Of a stretch of 64,000 nt of DNA, positions 60,546 to 64,000 are shown in pieces. Below the pieces are notes generated by a model. The model saw only the letters and a list, made by a program, of their open reading frames with translations, searched no databases and had not been told where the DNA came from. Source of the DNA: an uncultured Desulfobacteraceae bacterium. Lineage in GTDB: Bacteria > Desulfobacterota > Desulfobacteria > Desulfobacterales > UBA5852. The stretch is taken from assembly GCA_913060875.1 (NCBI GenBank), contig CAJXSL010000001.1:1143398-1207397 (forward strand), given 5' to 3'. Both the position numbers and the translations under genes were made by a program. Positions within the stretch are counted from its first letter, which is position 1. The number at the start of each line of letters is the position of its first letter.

Positions 60546-61325
60546 ATGGCGTCCAGGAAGACACGCAAGATCGCGGTAGCCAATGAAAAGGGCGGCGTCG
60601 GGAAAACGGCCACCATCGTCAATTTGGGGGCCGCCCTGGCAAAAGGGGGCCAAAACGTCCTGATCGTGGACATGGATCCCCAGTTCAATGCCACCCAGGG
60701 CTTGGGGGTTGCACTGGAAGATGTCACCCATTCGGTCTATGACCTGCTGCAGGACGCCCCGGAGATCGATTCCCGCGATGCCATCGTGCCGACCCCGTGG
60801 CAAGGGCTCGATTTATTGCCCTCGGTCCCCGACCTGGCCGGTGCGGAAGTCGAACTGGTGGATGCGGAAGGGCGCGAGAACCGCCTCAAGGAGGGGGTGG
60901 CCGGCATCGACGGCCGTTACGATTTTATTCTGCTGGATACCCCGCCGAGCCTGTCCCTGCTGACCGTCAATGTGTTCGCCTACGCCGATGAGGTGCTGGT
61001 GCCCTGCCAGACCCATCCCTATGCCTTCGGAGCCCTCAACGAGCTTTTCGATACCATCGGTGCCATCCGCCGGGGAATCAATCCGAAGCTCAAAACCACC
61101 GGTGTGGTGGCCACCTTTTACGACCAGCGCACCCGGGTCAGCAACAACACCCTGGAACGCCTCAAATCGGATGAGCGCTACGGGCCGTTGCTCTTCGATA
61201 CGGTGATCCGGTCCAACACCACCGTGGCGGAGAGTGCCGACGTGGGCAAACCGGTGGTTTTCTACCGTCCGGGCAGCTACGGCGCCCGGGATTATATCCA
61301 GCTGGCCGAGGAACTGGCAGGCTGA
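60546..61325 (+). CDS. ParA/MinD-type ATPase (Soj-like), orphan
   Basis: A 259-residue ParA: deviant Walker A NEKGGVGKTATIVNLGAAL, DMDPQFNATQGLG, LLDTPPSLSLLTVNVF and VLVPCQTHPYAFGALNELFD. The ATG at 60546 has a strong GGAGGTG site; a longer frame from 60498 is less likely. No parB and no parS-like palindrome are near, so it is an orphan ParA that may position something other than the chromosome, possibly linked to the dynamin-like protein before it. A strong terminator follows. Confidence 0.88.
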   Translation: MASRKTRKIAVANEKGGVGKTATIVNLGAALAKGGQNVLIVDMDPQFNATQGLGVALEDVTHSVYDLLQDAPEIDSRDAIVPTPWQGLDLLPSVPDLAGAEVELVDAEGRENRLKEGVAGIDGRYDFILLDTPPSLSLLTVNVFAYADEVLVPCQTHPYAFGALNELFDTIGAIRRGINPKLKTTGVVATFYDQRTRVSNNTLERLKSDERYGPLLFDTVIRSNTTVAESADVGKPVVFYRPGSYGARDYIQLAEELAG

Positions 61326-61390
61326 CGTTTGACCGACCCGGGGTGATGTCTCCAATTATTTCTTCATAGCCGAACGGGCACAAAAGGAAT

Positions 61391-61431
61391 AGGGCCATCG
61401 GATCGGGGCGGATCCGTGGCCCTCTGTTTTT
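61391..61431 (+). terminator. Terminator after the ParA-type gene
   Basis: AGGGCCATCGGATC (61391-61404) pairs with GGATCCGTGGCCCT (61410-61423) with one bulge, followed by CTGTTTTTGG. Confidence 0.75.
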
Positions 61432-61583
61432 GGTTCTCAGCCCGAATAGTTCACGCGTTTGCGAGGTCCATTGGGTGGCATCAGGGGCGCTGCTGTACGA
61501 ATGCTCCCGAAAGCCCCTGATAACGCGGGCAAGGGGCATCTCGGGCGCGCCCGCAGGGTGAAATGTCCGGGTTAGCGGCGCTG

Positions 61584-63326
61584 TCAGGATAGGTCGGTGC
61601 CGGTCAAGCGGGCCAGGTTGTCCCGGGCGAAGCCGATGCCCGGATCGATTTCCAGGGCCATGCGATAGTAGCGGATGGCCTCGTCGTTCCGGCCCAGATC
61701 CCGGTAGTTGGAGGCGATATTGGCGTAGTCGATGGCAGAGCCGGGGTCCAGGCGGATGACGGCCTCGAAACTTTTAATGGCTTCCTCGTGCTCCTTGAGC
61801 TGGAAATGGCAGAACCCCATCAGGTTGTGGAGGTCCGTGCGTTCGTCGTCCACCGCCACCCCATGCTGCAGGACTTCCAGCGCTTCCCGGTAGCGGCCGA
61901 GGTCTTTCAGGCACACCCCCATATAGGATAAAATACTGGCCCTGTCCTCCGCCATGGGCTCCAGCTCCAGGGCGCGCAGCAGGTGGGGCAGGGCAGCGTC
62001 CGGGCGGCCGGCGTTCAGGTGGCACAACCCCATGTAAAACTTGAGATAATAGCGATCCGGCAGGAGGGCATCGAATTTCGCCAATTCGGAAAGGGCCTGT
62101 TCCGGCGGCTGGTTTTCCACCACCAGTTTGGCGGAAAACATACCCACGCTGGTCCCCTCGGCCCGCTCCCGGAAATGGGTTCCCGGCACGATGGTGTAGA
62201 AGGCCGGTATGCCCAGCCGGGGGTGCATGGTGTTGATCACCAGGACTTCCAGGCCCCTGCGGTCGAGGGCGGATACCAGGTTTTCCACTTCCACGCGGAT
62301 ATTGTCGTCGGAAAGATCAGGCAGGGTGGCGATATCGACGCTCGTGGCCGGATTGATGAGAAATCCGGCCTGATCCAGGCGGGTGTATTTGGGCAGGCCG
62401 CTGGCCACGTAGTTGGCATTGGAATTGAAATCACCTGCCAGCTGGGCCACTTCGGTCAGGGCCCGGCTCAAGGCCTTTTCAGGACCGGGGGTGGTGCCGG
62501 CCGTCCACACCAGTTCGCTGGATTCGGGAAATGTGGTCGGATCGTATGCCATTACCCCCACCGTGGGAATCCCCATGTCCATGGTCATATCCTGCACGTA
62601 AAGCTGTATGCCGTTTTTTTGGTATTTCTGCAGCATCTCCCGCACCATGGCATCGTCGGCTGATTCGGGACGAATACCGGGCATCGGGGGCGGTTGGCGG
62701 CTGGCCAGGGAAGACACGTGCCGCTCGACGATTTCGCAGATCCCCTGGCTCAGGGCCTCTTCCTGGCAGTTGCCGGCGGAGGGCCCGTTGAATTCGTTGA
62801 TGGCGTAGAACCAGTCGAAGGGCACCAGGACCTCCCGACCGGCGGTCAGGTTCCAGGCCCGGGTCCAACGCATGGGGATGGTCTCGAAAACCCTGCAGGC
62901 CGCGTCCTGATCTCCGGTGGTGTCGTGGACCGACAGCGCGATGGCGTCGAAGGGCAGGGCGTCTTTTTTGAGATTGGCAAAGGTGTCGACAATGAAATGG
63001 GACGGATCTTTGCAAAAGCTGAAGAAGCTGAAACGCTCCGCCAGTTCCATGATGGCGCTGGCTTCGGCCTGGGCCGGGCTGGCCCCCTTGCCCATCTGTT
63101 TTTTGTTGCCGATGATTTCCCGGGCATCCTTGCCGCAGACGCTGAAAAATACCGGAATATCGAGCCGGCCGTTGTCGATCCGGACGGTATGATCCAGGAT
63201 GTCCAGCTGGGCGCCTTGCAGCCGGTCCCGGTAGGTGGCGATGGTTTCCTCCGGGGACATGATTTTGTCCTGGTCGTAGGTGGAGGTTTTATAAGCGTCC
63301 TGCAGGGTGATTTTGACGTCCGTCAT
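61584..63326 (-). CDS. YcaO-domain protein with C-terminal TPR repeats
   Basis: A 580-residue protein. Residues about 70-410 are a YcaO domain with ATP-binding motifs ASAIMELAERFSFF, CQEEALSQGICEIVERH and ALSRALTEVAQL. Residues about 430-580 are TPR repeats (for example YMGVCLKDLGRYREALEVLQ, NIASNYRDLGRNDEAIRYYR), in place of the Pro-rich C-terminus of azoline-forming YcaO enzymes. E. coli YcaO, linked to methylthiolation of ribosomal S12, has a similar TPR-like tail. YcaO enzymes use ATP to activate amide backbones. No E1-like partner, dehydrogenase or precursor peptide is adjacent. A dispersed repeat begins 19 bp upstream of its ATG. Confidence 0.87.
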   Translation of the reverse strand: MTDVKITLQDAYKTSTYDQDKIMSPEETIATYRDRLQGAQLDILDHTVRIDNGRLDIPVFFSVCGKDAREIIGNKKQMGKGASPAQAEASAIMELAERFSFFSFCKDPSHFIVDTFANLKKDALPFDAIALSVHDTTGDQDAACRVFETIPMRWTRAWNLTAGREVLVPFDWFYAINEFNGPSAGNCQEEALSQGICEIVERHVSSLASRQPPPMPGIRPESADDAMVREMLQKYQKNGIQLYVQDMTMDMGIPTVGVMAYDPTTFPESSELVWTAGTTPGPEKALSRALTEVAQLAGDFNSNANYVASGLPKYTRLDQAGFLINPATSVDIATLPDLSDDNIRVEVENLVSALDRRGLEVLVINTMHPRLGIPAFYTIVPGTHFRERAEGTSVGMFSAKLVVENQPPEQALSELAKFDALLPDRYYLKFYMGLCHLNAGRPDAALPHLLRALELEPMAEDRASILSYMGVCLKDLGRYREALEVLQHGVAVDDERTDLHNLMGFCHFQLKEHEEAIKSFEAVIRLDPGSAIDYANIASNYRDLGRNDEAIRYYRMALEIDPGIGFARDNLARLTGTDLS

Positions 63327-63344
63327 CGATGGGACTCCTTTTAA

Positions 63345-63632
63345 TTGGTCCAGAAAACCTGGTCCTCTGGGCCAGGTCAGAGATAATTGGCTCCGCCGTA
63401 ATCGTCGTATAGGAATTCAGGAGCCAGAATCCAGAAGTCAGAATAAGGTTTTCGCCTTCGGCGCATTCGATCTTTTTTAAAAGACGGAGCGAAGCGACAT
63501 CAAAATCCTTCTGGCTCCTGAATTCTGACTCCTGACTCCTGACTCCTGACGCCTATTGTCTCTCGTGATTGGAGCATCCCCCCTTTCCAGGGGGAACCCA
63601 AAACCGAGTCCTCCGGGCCTGGATATATACTT
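63345..63632. repeat. Dispersed intergenic repeat, copy 2 (upstream of the YcaO gene)
   Basis: Nearly identical to 27788-28061, same end next to the gene, same orientation. It keeps the 16-bp inverted repeat AATTCAGGAGCCAGAA / TTCTGGCTCCTGAATT. The main difference is an expansion of a 7-bp unit: TGACTCC three times then TGACGCC (about 63525-63551), where copy 1 has a shorter, diverged stretch (ctgtcttctgacgcc). Confidence 0.85.
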
Positions 63633-63857
63633 GATAACGATGCTGCGCTCGAATCATTAACAGCTGCAATACTGTCAGCCCGAGGGCTTCAAGGGCTGCC
63701 GGGGCCAATCCTGACGCCGATATACCGCCGTGCAAAAGGCCCATAGGGATGCCCTAAAAGGTTGCGCGGGTGTGTAAATCAAAAACCTTGGCCTGACAAG
63801 GTTTTTTTTGAATTGATTCCTGCGGTTGGATCTGCTAAGACAAGCCCCGTTTCCCGT
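63633..63857. other. Non-coding gap between repeat copy 2 and tRNA-Ala
   Basis: A 225-bp stretch with no gene apart from a hairpin at 63781-63809. A tRNA promoter must lie just upstream of 63858 but no clear pair was read. Confidence 0.35.
63781..63809. terminator. Bidirectional hairpin terminator
   Basis: AAAAACCTTG-GCCTGA-CAAGGTTTTTTTT: a perfect short stem flanked by A- and T-runs, so it can end transcription from either side. It isolates the tRNA-Ala gene from upstream transcripts. Confidence 0.65.
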
Positions 63858-63933
63858 GGGGATGTAGCTCAGCTGGGAGAGCGCAGCGTTCGCAACGCTG
63901 AGGTCGAGGGTTCGAATCCCTTCATCTCCACCA
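63858..63933 (+). tRNA. tRNA-Ala (anticodon CGC)
   Basis: Complete cloverleaf with encoded CCA: acceptor GGGGATG paired with CATCTCC, including the G3:U70 wobble that marks alanine tRNAs; D arm GCTCAGCTGGGAGAGC; anticodon stem CAGCG/CGCTG with loop TTCGCAA (CGC at 34-36); T arm GAGGGTTCGAATCCCTT. It decodes GCG. Confidence 0.96.
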
Positions 63934-63950
63934 TCAATCGTATAGCCTAA

Positions 63951-63979
63951 GGCCGATCCATCAAGGGTCGGCTTTTTTT
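63951..63979 (+). terminator. Terminator after tRNA-Ala
   Basis: GGCCGATCC-ATCAA-GGGTCGGC followed by TTTTTTT directly downstream of the tRNA. Confidence 0.8.
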
Positions 63980-64000
63980 ATTTTCCGCTCACGAATCGCG

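Noticed and set aside
63525-63551. Tandem TGACTCC units as a CRISPR or VNTR array
   Set aside because: Only three to four 7-bp units without spacers; part of the dispersed repeat, not CRISPR.

Overview
The window looks like chromosome of an anaerobic, Gram-negative, sulfate-reducer-type deltaproteobacterium (Desulfobacterota, Desulfobacteraceae/Desulfosarcina-like). This placement is inferred from gene content and style: LPS core genes, an F0 cluster separate from F1, aldehyde:ferredoxin oxidoreductase, TRAP uptake, a sulfolactate-lyase-like gene pair and small Cys-rich proteins. No 16S gene or dsr gene is present to prove it.

Layout. (1) 1-16179 is an LPS inner-core and Kdo region: heptosyltransferases, waaA, kdsA, kdsC, an LpxL-type acyltransferase, sugar-modifying genes, waaP and waaG, plus an unusual number of small LPS-type kinases (seven kinase modules in six genes). 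Between kdsA and kdsC, where kdsD (arabinose-5-phosphate isomerase) would be expected, lies a transaldolase/fructose-6-phosphate-aldolase domain fused to a KdsD-like CBS pair. (2) 16496-24873 is a housekeeping run: Trm112-like protein, DUF4416, YicC, RemA, Gmk, RlmB, ComF, RfaE2, PgeF, PyrK, then AtpZ/AtpI/AtpB/AtpE without any F1 genes. (3) 24922-35957 holds uvrA, a divergent dnaA, suhB, hflX and the dnaB-rplI-rpsR-rpsF operon. (4) 36195-50441 is a 14-kb accessory island between a decayed tRNA-Lys copy and an intact tRNA-Lys(CUU). One long minus-strand gene set (SuyA/SuyB-like lyase, TRAP transporter, AOR with a MoaD-like protein, three dehydrogenases) faces a sigma-54 activator and an AEC transporter. 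A good -24/-12 promoter and a large palindrome lie between them. I read it as an anaerobic C3-sulfonate (dihydroxypropanesulfonate/sulfolactate) catabolic island that would deliver sulfite to respiration. (5) 50529-63933 holds a KptA-like gene, hemL, a GAF-rich class III cyclase, glycerate kinase, AlgH, a dynamin-like GTPase, a ParA-type ATPase, a YcaO-TPR protein and tRNA-Ala(CGC).

A roughly 280-bp dispersed repeat occurs twice, each time directly upstream of a minus-strand gene (uvrA and the ycaO-type gene) in the same orientation. The strongest leads are the transaldolase-CBS fusion in the Kdo operon, the sigma-54-controlled sulfonate island, and the gene-leader repeat pair. All functional statements rest on reading the translated sequences by eye; no database search was run.
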